Assembly: GCA_963677135.2 (NCBI GenBank)
Contig: CAXXLS010000012.1
Location: 248,001 to 312,000 of the forward strand
DNA: 64,000 nt
Source of the DNA: Seleniibacterium sp963677135
GTDB lineage: Bacteria > Desulfobacterota > Desulfuromonadia > Desulfuromonadales > Geopsychrobacteraceae
Direction: 5' to 3'
The notes under the pieces were generated by a model. That model searched no databases. It saw nothing but the letters and a program-made list of their open reading frames with translations, and was not told the origin of the DNA. Both the position numbers and the translations under genes were made by a program. Below are positions 51,890 through 60,079 of this stretch, in pieces (positions within the stretch are counted from its first letter, which is position 1; each line of letters starts with the position of its first letter).

Positions 51890-52048
51890 GGTCGCGGGGG
51901 CGCGCCCCCGCCCTGCGTGTTACTTTTTGACCCAAGCGGGCCTCAAAAGTCACCAAAAACGCCCTCTTTAATATGTCCGGGTTTGTTATGCGATTCATTG
52001 TAGGCAGCAAACAGGAGTGAACAATCCGGCCCACGCTGGGCAGGCTCA
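51890..52048. repeat. Repeat unit 5, truncated and diverged
   Basis: Only the first third of a unit. The first hairpin is kept in altered form (ACTTTTTGA 51922-51930 with TCAAAAGT 51943-51950). It breaks off inside the GCTGAG/CTCAGC hairpin, and the remaining CTCA supplies the stop codon of the leftward eamA gene. Confidence 0.8.
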
Positions 52049-52948
52049 GGAGGGGAGCGTCCTGGCTCTGAAGAAGTATCTGGAAAGCTCCGACAGCAGC
52101 ATGCCGGTCAGAATCAGAGAACAGCCGAGCAGGGAGCGCAGGGTGAGAATCTCGTTGAGCAGCAGCCAGCCGCCGAGGGCGGCGAAAACACCCTCCAGGC
52201 TGAGCAGGATGGCCGAATGGGCAGGGTGGGCGTGGCGCTGGGCGACCACCTGCAGGGTGTAGGCGATTCCGACTGAGAACAGCCCCCCGTACAGAATGGG
52301 GATGGTGGCGCGCAGGATGCCGGCAACGCTGATGGTTTCCATGCCGAAAGCGACCAGGACGCTGAGCCCTGAGCAGACGGCAAACTGGGCCGAAGCGAGC
52401 TTCAACGAGTTCATGCGGGGGGACAGCCAGCCGATGAGCAGCACATGCCCGGCCCAGAAAAAGGCGCTGAGCAGGACCAGGAAATCTCCGAAGGAGATGG
52501 AGAACTCGGCGTTGATGCTTAAAAAGTAGAGGCCGATAACGGCAAGGATGGCCCCGATCCAGGTACCGATCTCCGGGCGTTGCTTCCAGAACAGCCCCAT
52601 GATCGGGACCATCACCACGTAGAGGCCGGTGATGAAGCCGGCGTTTCCAGCCGTGGTGTAAACCAGTCCGGCCTGCTGTAATGACGCCCCGGCAAAGAGG
52701 ACGACTCCGGCCATGATCCCGCCAACCAGAACAGCTCTGCCGTTACCGCCTGGCAGATTCCCCGCTTCTTTGCGTCCGGTAAAAATAATGAGCGGCAGCA
52801 GCGAGATGCTGCCGATGGCGAAGCGGATGGCATTGTAGGTGAATGGCCCGACATGATCCATACCGACGCGCTGGGCAACGAAGGCAAATCCCCAGATAGC
52901 CGCCGTCAGCAGCAGAAGAAGATCAGCATGGAGCGTTTTTTTATCCAT
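52046..52948 (-). CDS. EamA/DMT-superfamily transporter
   Basis: 300-residue, ten-helix drug/metabolite transporter made of two EamA repeats (about 5-140 and 150-290). Family segments: ADLLLLLTAAIWGFAFVAQR at the N-terminus, TTAGNAGFITGLYVVMVPI in repeat one, and LSLEGVFAALGGWLLLNEIL in repeat two. Frame opens eight codons earlier at a TTG; the ATG at 52948 is preferred. Its stop codon lies within the last repeat remnant. Exported metabolite unknown. Confidence 0.92.
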   Translation of the reverse strand: MDKKTLHADLLLLLTAAIWGFAFVAQRVGMDHVGPFTYNAIRFAIGSISLLPLIIFTGRKEAGNLPGGNGRAVLVGGIMAGVVLFAGASLQQAGLVYTTAGNAGFITGLYVVMVPIMGLFWKQRPEIGTWIGAILAVIGLYFLSINAEFSISFGDFLVLLSAFFWAGHVLLIGWLSPRMNSLKLASAQFAVCSGLSVLVAFGMETISVAGILRATIPILYGGLFSVGIAYTLQVVAQRHAHPAHSAILLSLEGVFAALGGWLLLNEILTLRSLLGCSLILTGMLLSELSRYFFRARTLPS

Positions 52949-53122
52949 TCGAGAGTCTCTTTTTCTTTCCAAGGTCAGGATCGCCCGATTTTATAGCATG
53001 TCCGGTTGAAAAAGAGGTGAAGATTTTTGTTGTTTTCGGTCGCCCTGTTGCACTTTCCGGCCGTGCTCATGCTAGAGTGATGATGTTGCTGAAGGGAACG
53101 TCATTGCTTTCGGGAGGGTCGC

Positions 53123-54547
53123 ATGGCTCGAGCACCGGTCATCTTCTGGTTTCGGCAGGATCTGCGGTTGGCGGATAATCCGGGCCTGTTTGCTGCCGCA
53201 CGGGCAGGAAAAGTCATCCCCGTCTATATTCTCGATGACGTCAATGCCGGGCGCTGGCGCATGGGGGCTGCCAGTCGCTGGTGGCTGCACCATTCCCTGG
53301 CGTCCCTGAACGCCAGTCTGGGGGGGCGGTTGAAGCTGTTCAGAGGGGACGCTTCAAAAATCATTCCGCAGCTTGTTGCCGGGACGGGTGCTGGGGAAGT
53401 CTGCTGGAACCGCTGTTACGAACCTTGGCGTATCGCCCGTGATACCACCATCAAGGAGCACCTCGGTGAAAAGGGCTGCCGGGTTCGCAGTTTCAACGGG
53501 TCTCTGCTGTGGGAACCCTGGGAGGTGTTAAAACAGGACGGCACGCCCTACAAGGTGTTCACTCCCTATTTTCGCAGAGGCTGCCTGGGCCGTCCGGAGC
53601 CGCGCAAACTGGTCGGCCAGCCGCCCCTGGAACTTTTTGACGGGGATGTCGACTCTTTGCCTCTTGCCGAATTGAACTTGCTTCCGGAACACCCCTGGCA
53701 TGAAAAGCTGGAAAAATATTGGACCATCGGCGAGGCGGGGGCGATGGACGCCCATGCCCGGTTTCTGGAGGTCGGTCTGAACGGTTACAAAGAGGGGCGG
53801 GATTACCCGGCGCGCGAGCAGGTGTCGCGGCTGTCCCCCCATCTGCACTTCGGGGAGATATCCCCCAACCAGGTCTGGCATGCGACTCTGGCGGCCGGCC
53901 TGGCGCAGGAATGCGAGAGCGACCTCGATCATTTCCTGAGCGAACTGGCGTGGCGGGAATTTTCCTACTATCTGCTCTACCATTTTCCCGGGTTACCGGC
54001 GGATTGCTTCAACCCCAAATTCAACGTCTTCCCCTGGGGGCGTGATCAGCAGGCTTTCGGGGCGTGGCAATGGGGGCAGACCGGCTATCCGATCATCGAC
54101 GCAGGGATGCGCGAACTCTGGGAGACCGGGACCATGCACAACCGGGTGCGGATGATCGTGGCTTCGTTCCTGGTTAAAAATCAGCTGATTGACTGGCGGC
54201 TGGGGCAGGACTGGTTCTGGGAGTGCCTGGTTGATGCCGACCTGGCCAGCAACAGTTTCGGCTGGCAGTGGGTGGCCGGCTGCGGAGCTGACGCCGCACC
54301 CTATTTCCGGATCTTCAACCCCGTCACCCAGGGAGAGAAATTCGATCCCGGGGGGGACTATGTCCGGCGTTTTGTTCCAGAACTGCAGAGACTGCCCGAT
54401 AACTATCTGCACAGCCCCTGGCAGGCTCCGGAACCGGTGTTGAAGGACGCCGGAGTGACCCTGGGAAAAACCTATCCGCAGCCGATTGTCGAATTGAAAG
54501 CATCGCGCGAAGCGGCCCTTGCCGCCTATCAGCACCTTAAAGGATAA
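53123..54547 (+). CDS. phrB: Deoxyribodipyrimidine photolyase (CPD class I)
   Basis: Light-dependent flavoenzyme that repairs cyclobutane pyrimidine dimers. 474 residues, like E. coli PhrB (472). N-terminal antenna domain (VIFWFRQDLRLADNPGL at 6-22) and C-terminal FAD domain with RLSPHLHFGEISP, WREFSYYLLYHFP, GYPIIDAGMRELW, MHNRVRMIVASFLVK and the tryptophan-rich FWECLVDADLASNSFGWQWVAG. GGAGGG lies eight bases before the ATG. A photolyase in a mostly anaerobic-looking gene set suggests exposure to light, for example in surface sediment. Confidence 0.95.
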   Translation: MARAPVIFWFRQDLRLADNPGLFAAARAGKVIPVYILDDVNAGRWRMGAASRWWLHHSLASLNASLGGRLKLFRGDASKIIPQLVAGTGAGEVCWNRCYEPWRIARDTTIKEHLGEKGCRVRSFNGSLLWEPWEVLKQDGTPYKVFTPYFRRGCLGRPEPRKLVGQPPLELFDGDVDSLPLAELNLLPEHPWHEKLEKYWTIGEAGAMDAHARFLEVGLNGYKEGRDYPAREQVSRLSPHLHFGEISPNQVWHATLAAGLAQECESDLDHFLSELAWREFSYYLLYHFPGLPADCFNPKFNVFPWGRDQQAFGAWQWGQTGYPIIDAGMRELWETGTMHNRVRMIVASFLVKNQLIDWRLGQDWFWECLVDADLASNSFGWQWVAGCGADAAPYFRIFNPVTQGEKFDPGGDYVRRFVPELQRLPDNYLHSPWQAPEPVLKDAGVTLGKTYPQPIVELKASREAALAAYQHLKG

Positions 54548-54577
54548 CTTATTCCCCAGCTCCGGGCCCTGGATGAG

Positions 54578-55015
54578 CTATTTCCACTTTTTCTTTTTAT
54601 GGCCCTTCTTGGCCTGTCCCGGCGGATACTGCTTGCGATGTTCATCGTACCCGCTGTAGGGGCGGTCGCTCTCCATGGAAATGCTGACATGATCCCCGAG
54701 CCTGACACTGATGGCATGCGGGAGAGAGACGGACATCTGCCAGTTTCCCCTGCTGTCGAGGTAGAAATACAGGTCGCGTCCGGTATCAAAATAAACACTG
54801 GCGTCAGGATAGTAGCGATAATGGTGCTGGGCGCGCTTCCCGTAAGCCTTGGCATGCTGCGGGGGCGCTTTTTGAGGGGGCGGCGCCGGTGTCGGACTGG
54901 TCGCGACGGCGACCCTGCTGTTGCTTCCGGTGGCCGCCAGGAAACAGCCTGAAAGAGCGAACGGCAGCAGGCACAATAGGGCCAGGTCAAGCAGAACACG
55001 GGATTGACTTTTCAT
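54578..55015 (-). CDS. Uncharacterised lipoprotein with repeat-like aromatic core
   Basis: 145 residues: signal peptide with lipobox LSGC (about 21-24), a Pro/Ala-rich linker (SPTPAPPPQKAPPQ), then an aromatic domain HHYRYYPDASVYFDTGRDLYFYL with SLPHAISVRLGDHVSISME, and a very basic tail KKGHKKKKWK. Outer-membrane or periplasmic anchoring likely. Similar small lipoproteins occur in Geobacter-type genomes as far as I recall, with no known function. Convergent with phrB. Confidence 0.75.
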   Translation of the reverse strand: MKSQSRVLLDLALLCLLPFALSGCFLAATGSNSRVAVATSPTPAPPPQKAPPQHAKAYGKRAQHHYRYYPDASVYFDTGRDLYFYLDSRGNWQMSVSLPHAISVRLGDHVSISMESDRPYSGYDEHRKQYPPGQAKKGHKKKKWK

Positions 55016-55116
55016 TTGCTCTCCTTTGGAAAGTCGCTGCCTGATGGCAGCCGCCCTATTATGTCCGGATTTTATGACGCCCGCAACCTTTTGATATCTT
55101 ACCGTTTTGAGGGCGC

Positions 55117-56256
55117 TCAGTCGGCCGGCTCCAGGCGGTAGAGCCCGCCATCCCGTTCGTCGGTGATTAGGTACAGGTACCCGTCCGGCCCCTGCCGGAC
55201 ATCTCTGATGCGGCCGACCTCCCCGTTGAGAAAACGCTCTTCGTGAGTCACCCGTTCTCCCGAAAGCTCGAGCCTGACCAGCATCTGGTCTTTGAGCGCC
55301 CCGACCAGCAGGTTGCCTTTCCAGGCCGGAAATTTGTCGCCGCTGTAGAAAGTCATGCCCGACGGGGCAATCGAGGGAACCCAGTAATAGAGGGGGGACT
55401 CCATGCCGGGTTTGCTGGTCCCCTCACCGATTTTCGTGCCGATGCCGTAATTGACGCCGAAGGTAATTACCGGCCAGCCATAGTTTCTGCCGGGCCTGAT
55501 GATGTTGATCTCGTCCCCCCCCTGGGGACCGTGTTCGTGGGTCCACAGTTCTCCGGTTTCCGGGTGCAGTGCCGCGCCCTGCATGTTGCGGTGGCCAAGA
55601 TCGAATTTTTCCGGTTGCCAGCCGGCCTGGCCGACGAACGGGTTGTCCTGTGGGACCCGGCCGTCATCATGGAGCCTGATCACCGACCCGGCATGGTCAT
55701 TCGGCTTCTGGGCGCGATCCTTTTCTCCCCGGTCGCCGAGGGTAATGTAGAGGTTGTCCTGCCGGTCGAAAACCAGGCGGGAGCCGAAGTGGCGGCCGGT
55801 TGAGGATTTCGGTGCCATGCGGAAGATGACCGTCAGGTTCTCCAGCCGGTTGTCCCTGAGTTCGGCATAGGCGACCTCGGTGCCGACGCCGCTGCTATCC
55901 CTCGCCGCATAGGAAAAATAAACCCGCCGGTTGGTTGCGAAGTCGGGGTGCAGAGCCACATCGAGGAGTCCTCCCTGCCCATGCCGGGCAACGGGCGGCA
56001 GACCCGGGATCGGTGCGGAGAGGCGATTGTTCTTGAAGATTCGCAGGCGTCCGGGACGCTCGCTGATCAGAATGCCGCCATCCGGAAGAAACACCATTCC
56101 CCAGGGATTTTCCAATCCGGTGGTCAAGGTGACCAGACGGATGCGGTAGTGTTCGGTGGAGAGTGCTGATGACGGCGCGCTGAAGGCCGTCAACAGCCCG
56201 ACGCAAACCAGGGCGGCGGCAAGACTGAAAAAAGCAATGATCTGTTTCCGACTCAT
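55117..56256 (-). CDS. PQQ-dependent sugar dehydrogenase (soluble GDH/Asd-like)
   Basis: 379 residues with a signal peptide (core IIAFFSLAAALVCVGLLTAFSA) and a six-bladed GSDH propeller. Motifs: GLENPWGMVFLPDGGILISERPGRLRIF, catalytic His in ARHGQGGLLDVALHPDF (about 96-112 of the precursor), LGDRGEKDRAQKPNDHAGSVIR and HEHGPQGGDEINIIRPGRNYGWP. Relatives such as E. coli YliI oxidise aldose sugars in the periplasm with PQQ. AAAGGAG nine bases upstream supports the ATG at 56256; an in-frame TTG lies before it. PQQ synthesis genes are not in view. Confidence 0.9.
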   Translation of the reverse strand: MSRKQIIAFFSLAAALVCVGLLTAFSAPSSALSTEHYRIRLVTLTTGLENPWGMVFLPDGGILISERPGRLRIFKNNRLSAPIPGLPPVARHGQGGLLDVALHPDFATNRRVYFSYAARDSSGVGTEVAYAELRDNRLENLTVIFRMAPKSSTGRHFGSRLVFDRQDNLYITLGDRGEKDRAQKPNDHAGSVIRLHDDGRVPQDNPFVGQAGWQPEKFDLGHRNMQGAALHPETGELWTHEHGPQGGDEINIIRPGRNYGWPVITFGVNYGIGTKIGEGTSKPGMESPLYYWVPSIAPSGMTFYSGDKFPAWKGNLLVGALKDQMLVRLELSGERVTHEERFLNGEVGRIRDVRQGPDGYLYLITDERDGGLYRLEPAD

Positions 56257-56351
56257 CTTGATGAACTCCTTTCTGCGCAATGCTCACCGGATCGCAATAG
56301 CGCAAGCAGTTCAGGGCATCATACCACGACAGCGAAGATGAGAGGCAAGGC

Positions 56352-57374
56352 TCAGGACAGGAGGTGGCCCAGATTGCCGATATCGATATCGGGATCGGGG
56401 GCGACCAGCTTGAGAACGGCCACCAGGCTGGCATGGCGGGGGTGGTGGGGAAGGTGGATCGCCCGTTGCAGGAACTCCTTCCTGCTGAAGGTTCCCCAGT
56501 TGACCAGCTGACTGAGGTAGACTCTGGCCTGTCTGGTCCGGGCCAGCTCGATAAAGCGGGGGATCTCCTCGAAATTGTTGTTTTGGACGACCATGCTCAG
56601 GGTCAATGGAAAGGGTTGATCCGCCAGATAATCGAGATTTCTCAGCAGGATTGAAAAGGATCCGCCGGGACGATTGTGCTGATAGGTTTCAGGCGTCGCG
56701 GCATCCACGGAAATTTCCGCCGCCCCGACCCGCCGATGCAGGTTGGGAAAGCGGTTCCAGAGAGCCCTGGTCCAGAGTTGGCCGTTACTGTGCAGGCGCA
56801 ATGTCGCTCCGGTTGTCCCCTGGTTATCGAGATCCGTGAGAAGGTCAAGATACGCGACGCTGGAAAAGGGATCGCCGAAGCCGCTCATCGTCACTTCCGT
56901 CGCCGTCGGCAGAAGGTGTTCCCTGACGATATGGGTGATTTTGACGATCTCGGCCTGCTCCCCGCGGTCCAGGGTCAGATGCCGGGGACGGCAACTCGGG
57001 CAGGCGAGGCTGCAGCTGTGGTCAAAACAGAGATTGAGCCGGCGCGGGGAGAATGGAACCCGGCCGGTAGCGTTCCCCAGGGCGGATCTGAGGGCCGGAT
57101 CTTCAACCGTCTGCCAGGACTGCACCGGGGATTGCCCGGCGACCAGGAACGGACAGCGTTTTCTGCTGCAGTTATGGAAACTGCCGTTGGCGGTGCTTTT
57201 ACGCAGCTCGCGGGCGACCGGTCCGTTCCAGATGTCGGCAACCGACTGCTCCAGCAGGTTGCCGGCCGGCCGTTTCAGCCAGGTCGGACAGCACAGGAAC
57301 ACCAGGCCGCGACGATGAATTTCAAACCACTCCCAGGGGCGTGTACAGACGAACTGCTGATCTGTTATGCTCAA
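56352..57374 (-). CDS. Radical SAM protein with N-terminal SPASM-like domain
   Basis: 340 residues. The N-terminal part holds SPASM-like cysteines: CTRPWEWFEIH (10-20), LCCPTWLKR (about 29-37) and CSRKRCPF (about 71-78). The radical SAM core follows, with the cluster motif CSLACPSC (about 116-123) and VTMSGFGDPFSS (about 160-171). In most SPASM proteins the domain is C-terminal; here it precedes the core. The start is the ATG at 57374. Divergent from the cupin gene, and no small precursor peptide is obvious nearby. Reaction unknown. Confidence 0.85.
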   Translation of the reverse strand: MSITDQQFVCTRPWEWFEIHRRGLVFLCCPTWLKRPAGNLLEQSVADIWNGPVARELRKSTANGSFHNCSRKRCPFLVAGQSPVQSWQTVEDPALRSALGNATGRVPFSPRRLNLCFDHSCSLACPSCRPRHLTLDRGEQAEIVKITHIVREHLLPTATEVTMSGFGDPFSSVAYLDLLTDLDNQGTTGATLRLHSNGQLWTRALWNRFPNLHRRVGAAEISVDAATPETYQHNRPGGSFSILLRNLDYLADQPFPLTLSMVVQNNNFEEIPRFIELARTRQARVYLSQLVNWGTFSRKEFLQRAIHLPHHPRHASLVAVLKLVAPDPDIDIGNLGHLLS

Positions 57375-57439
57375 ACGATATCCTCCGAAACAGGCATCAT
57401 CATAGGTGAACAGCGAGAGAAAAGGGAGGTTTTTATTCC

Positions 57440-57973
57440 ATGCATCCCAGAGCCAGTCAATTGATCAGGCAGCTAGATCTGCAACCTCATCCGGAAGGTG
57501 GTTTTTTCCGGGAAGTTGCGCGCTCCGCTCTGCCGGTTCATTCCGATCCGGTTGACGGCATCCGGCCCGCCTATACCGATATCTATTTTCTGCTGACCGC
57601 CGGGCAGGTCAGTCATTGGCACCGGGTCAGGCATGATGAAATCTGGCACTTCTACGAAGGGAGTCCGTTAAGGCTGCTGCAGCTTTCGGCCAATCTTGAA
57701 CAATTGTCCGACCAGACCCTTGATCCGGCCCTGGGCCGCTATAAACTGGTAGTTCCGGGGGATTGCTGGCAGGCGGCCGAGTCGCTGGGCGATTATTCCC
57801 TGGTTGGCTGCACCGTGGCGCCGGGTTTCGATTTTGCCGATTTCTGCATGCTCAAGGATCTGCCGGAGGTGGCAGCCAAGGTGTATTGGAATTTTCCGGA
57901 CCTGGGGAGATTCGTCACCAAAAAGAATTCAGGTCAAGATCCCCCGAAAAACCAGGGGATCTCGACAAGGTAG
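57440..57973 (+). CDS. Cupin_5 (DUF985) family protein
   Basis: 177-residue cupin of the DUF985 type: LIRQLDLQPHPEGGFFREVARS (about 9-30) opening, SHWHRVRHDEIWHFYEG (about 58-74, metal-site His residues) and LVGCTVAPGFDFADF (about 122-136). Close in type to YML079w-like proteins whose function is unknown. GGGAGG precedes the ATG. Divergent from the radical SAM gene with 65 bases between. Confidence 0.88.
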   Translation: MHPRASQLIRQLDLQPHPEGGFFREVARSALPVHSDPVDGIRPAYTDIYFLLTAGQVSHWHRVRHDEIWHFYEGSPLRLLQLSANLEQLSDQTLDPALGRYKLVVPGDCWQAAESLGDYSLVGCTVAPGFDFADFCMLKDLPEVAAKVYWNFPDLGRFVTKKNSGQDPPKNQGISTR

Positions 57974-57982
57974 CAGGCGTTT

Positions 57983-58723
57983 TCAGTAGACGGCCCGGCC
58001 GCCGGAGACATCAAAAACGAACCCGGTTGTGAAACTGCAATCGGGACTGGCGATAAAGGCGGCCATGCGGGCGACATCCTCGATCTGGACCGCTCTGCCC
58101 ATGGGAATTTTTGCGGTCATGTTCTTGATATGCTCTTCGGTCATCTGGCCAAACAGTTCGGTCTCGGTAAGTGCGGGAGCGATGGCGTTGACGAAGATGC
58201 CGCTGGTGGCCAGTTCCCGAGCGATACTCTTGGTAAAGGCGATGACTCCCCCCTTCGCCGCAGCGTAGGCGGAAATGCCCGGCACGCCTTCTTTCCCGGC
58301 CATTGACGCGATATTGACAATGCGGCCCGATTTGCGGGCCTTCATGTCTGGCAATACCGTCCGGGTGCAATAAAAGACCCCCGTCAGGTTGATGGCAAGG
58401 ACCTTGTCCCAGGCGTCCAGGGGGTATTCCGTACTCTCGACAACCGGGCCGTTGATGCCCGCGTTATTGACCAGAATATCCACTTTGCCAAGCGCCTTCA
58501 CCGTTTCGCGGTAGGCATTTTCAACACTGGCCAGATCCGCAATATCCGCTTTTTGAACCAGTGCCGGTTTGAAGCCGGCTTTCGCTTCATCAAAGGCGTC
58601 GCTGTTCAGATCCCACAGTGCGACTTTGCAGCCACGGGCATTCAGTTCCCGGGCAATGCCCAGACCGATTCCGCGAATCCCCCCTGTTACGATTGCCGTT
58701 TGTCCGGCGAGGTTTTGTTCCAT
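57983..58723 (-). CDS. Short-chain dehydrogenase/reductase (FabG-like)
   Basis: 246-residue classical SDR: TGGIRGIGLGIA nucleotide loop (about 13-24), NNAGI (about 88-92), catalytic Ser in NIASMAGK and Y-x3-K in YAAAKGG (about 152-158). The acidic residue after strand 2 (LWDLNSD) suggests NAD+ preference. The frame stays open to 58762, but ATG at 58723 follows AAGGAG at nine bases. Probably a 3-ketoacyl or polyol/sugar-acid reductase. Divergent from a GntR gene with tandem operator-like repeats in between. Confidence 0.9.
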   Translation of the reverse strand: MEQNLAGQTAIVTGGIRGIGLGIARELNARGCKVALWDLNSDAFDEAKAGFKPALVQKADIADLASVENAYRETVKALGKVDILVNNAGINGPVVESTEYPLDAWDKVLAINLTGVFYCTRTVLPDMKARKSGRIVNIASMAGKEGVPGISAYAAAKGGVIAFTKSIARELATSGIFVNAIAPALTETELFGQMTEEHIKNMTAKIPMGRAVQIEDVARMAAFIASPDCSFTTGFVFDVSGGRAVY

Positions 58724-58840
58724 CTTTGTGTTCTCCTTCATGGTGTCGAGAAGGTCCTCCAACCTGGATCAGAGTTCTTCCGAAATGGCTTAAGTCGAGT
58801 CAATGGTTTTGCTTTCGGTCGCAAAACTATATGACATTTC

Positions 58841-58875
58841 AAACTGAGGTACAAGTTAAAACTGAGGTACAAGTT
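58841..58875. promoter_or_regulatory. Tandem 17-bp direct repeats, candidate GntR operators
   Basis: AAACTGAGGTACAAGTT occurs exactly at 58841-58857 and again at 58859-58875. The GTAC core resembles sites bound by FCD-type GntR regulators. It lies between the SDR start and the GntR start, so control of one or both genes is likely. Confidence 0.6.
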
Positions 58876-59003
58876 TGTCTTGTGTTAAGACGCTCCATCC
58901 TGTATTCATAGACAGGCCTGGAATTGACCGGTATTGACTAACTTGAGAGGCGGGTGTGACCGAGCTGGTTTCGATGCACGACTCGACTCAGAGGGAAGAG
59001 AAC

Positions 59004-59717
59004 ATGGCAAGGATTCTTTCTGCGGAACAGATGAAAAATATCGCGAAAAAGCGCCCCAAAACCCTGGTGGTCGAGGTGGCCGAAAAAATCCGCGAGATGA
59101 TTTTCAAGCGGGAATTCGCTCTCGGTGAAATGCTTTCCGAGGAGCAGATTGCCGCATCCATGAAGATCAGTCGGACCCCGGTACGCGAGGCCTTTTCGCT
59201 GCTGCAGCTGCAGGGGCTGATCACCATTCTGCCGCAGCGGGGAAGTTTCGTTTTCACCATGGGCGCCGATGACCTGGGCGAGCTGATCCAGTATCGTCTG
59301 ATTCTGGAACAGCAGGCCCTCACCCTGGCCATAAATGTTGACCGGCCCAATGCGACGGCCAGGCTGAATGAGGTTCTGGAACAGTTGACCCAGGCGAAAC
59401 GGCAGGAAGATCCTCTGACTTACGCCGAAGCGGATACCCTGTTTCATGAGGTGTTTTTCGAATATTGCGGAAATCACTACCTGAGGCAGGCCTACGAGAT
59501 TGTCTCAGGCAAAATTGCGGCTCTGCGAACCCACCTGGCGGAGCCGCTGCAGATTCAGAACAATCCTTCCTATGAGGAGCATATGCAGATGACCAAAGCC
59601 TTCAGCAGGGGGGAGCTTACCCAGGCCCTGGAGATTCTCAGAAGGCACATCCTGGTGATGGAGGACAACTACAAACAGGCCCTGGCGACCCTTGAAGAAA
59701 GGCGCCAGCAGGGGTAG
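59004..59717 (+). CDS. GntR-family regulator, FCD (FadR) subfamily
   Basis: 237-residue regulator: N-terminal winged HTH with LSEEQIAASMKISRTPVREAF (about 41-61) and GLITILPQRGSFV, then an all-helical FCD ligand domain (about 85-220; RLILEQQALTLA, DTLFHEVFFEYCGN). Such proteins sense carboxylic acids. The open frame begins at 58956, but ATG at 59004 (GGGAAGAGA upstream) gives a normal N-terminus. Divergent from the SDR gene; tandem repeats at 58841 are probable binding sites. Confidence 0.9.
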   Translation: MARILSAEQMKNIAKKRPKTLVVEVAEKIREMIFKREFALGEMLSEEQIAASMKISRTPVREAFSLLQLQGLITILPQRGSFVFTMGADDLGELIQYRLILEQQALTLAINVDRPNATARLNEVLEQLTQAKRQEDPLTYAEADTLFHEVFFEYCGNHYLRQAYEIVSGKIAALRTHLAEPLQIQNNPSYEEHMQMTKAFSRGELTQALEILRRHILVMEDNYKQALATLEERRQQG

Positions 59718-59841
59718 CTCGCAACGCCGGGGGAACGACTGCCGATATGGGGCGCTGATTTCAAACCTGGCAATTACGGTAAAACGATACGATCCGACTT
59801 CAGATTCCGGCGGTGCCCGTGGCCGGGAGAGTTAAATGGTA

Positions 59842-59869
59842 TTGACAAAAATTCAGATTTTCATATAAA
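59842..59869 (+). promoter_or_regulatory. Sigma-70-type promoter of the ilvB leader
   Basis: TTGACA (59842-59847), 16-bp spacer, TATAAA (59864-59869), about 26 bases before the leader peptide start. Only clear promoter in the 59718-60079 gap. Confidence 0.7.
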
Positions 59870-59894
59870 TAGCGGGATGAAGGAGATTTGTCGC

Positions 59895-59951
59895 ATGATG
59901 ACAAAGTTAGCAACTTTCATTCTCGTACTGGTCGTAGTCGTCGTCACCTGA
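59895..59951 (+). CDS. ilvB leader peptide (attenuator)
   Basis: An 18-codon frame, MMTKLATFILVLVVVVVT then TGA, preceded by AAGGAG at nine bases. It contains six Val, three Leu, one Ile and three Thr codons, with a run VLVVVVV at the end. This is the hallmark of a leader peptide whose translation rate reads charged Val/Leu/Ile tRNA. A terminator hairpin starts 28 bases after its stop and ilvB follows. Too short to be functional otherwise. Confidence 0.9.
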   Translation: MMTKLATFILVLVVVVVT

Positions 59952-59979
59952 CGGCTCGGCTCTATCTTCGATCATTCGA

Positions 59980-60023
59980 GGGAGCTCGGGTTCAACTGTC
60001 CTGTGCTCCCTTTTCTGTTTTTT
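59980..60023 (+). terminator. ilvB attenuator terminator
   Basis: GGGAGC (59980-59985) pairs with GCTCCC (60005-60010), followed directly by TTTTCTGTTTTTT (60011-60023). Upstream CGGCTC (about 59952-59957) could pair with the 5' arm as an antiterminator when ribosomes stall on the Val codons. Confidence 0.85.
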
Positions 60024-60079
60024 AGAGAAGACCGCATGGCAGCCCGGCTCATGTGGTCTTTTTTTTAAGGAGGAAATGG

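Larger units (their letters stand above)
49990..52048. repeat. Array of five ~460-bp structured tandem repeats
   Basis: Non-coding by appearance. The marker GACCGC(G/A)GGG starts at 50047, 50507, 50970 and 51430, with a diverged fifth at 51890, so the period is 460-463. Each full unit contains, in order: a GC-rich block, CTTACTATTTGTC hairpin, GCTGAG-CAGG-CTCAGC hairpin, a long-range CAGAACCG/CGGTTCTG stem enclosing two hairpins, a GATGC-GCATC hairpin, a pyrimidine-rich hairpin and a GC-rich hairpin. Several stems differ between units but stay paired. Open frames of 60-112 codons occur but change frame and content between copies. Lies between kamA-like and eamA genes. Confidence 0.9.

Noticed and set aside
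49990..52048. CRISPR array
   Set aside because: The period is 460 bp with no short repeat/spacer alternation, and no cas genes are present.
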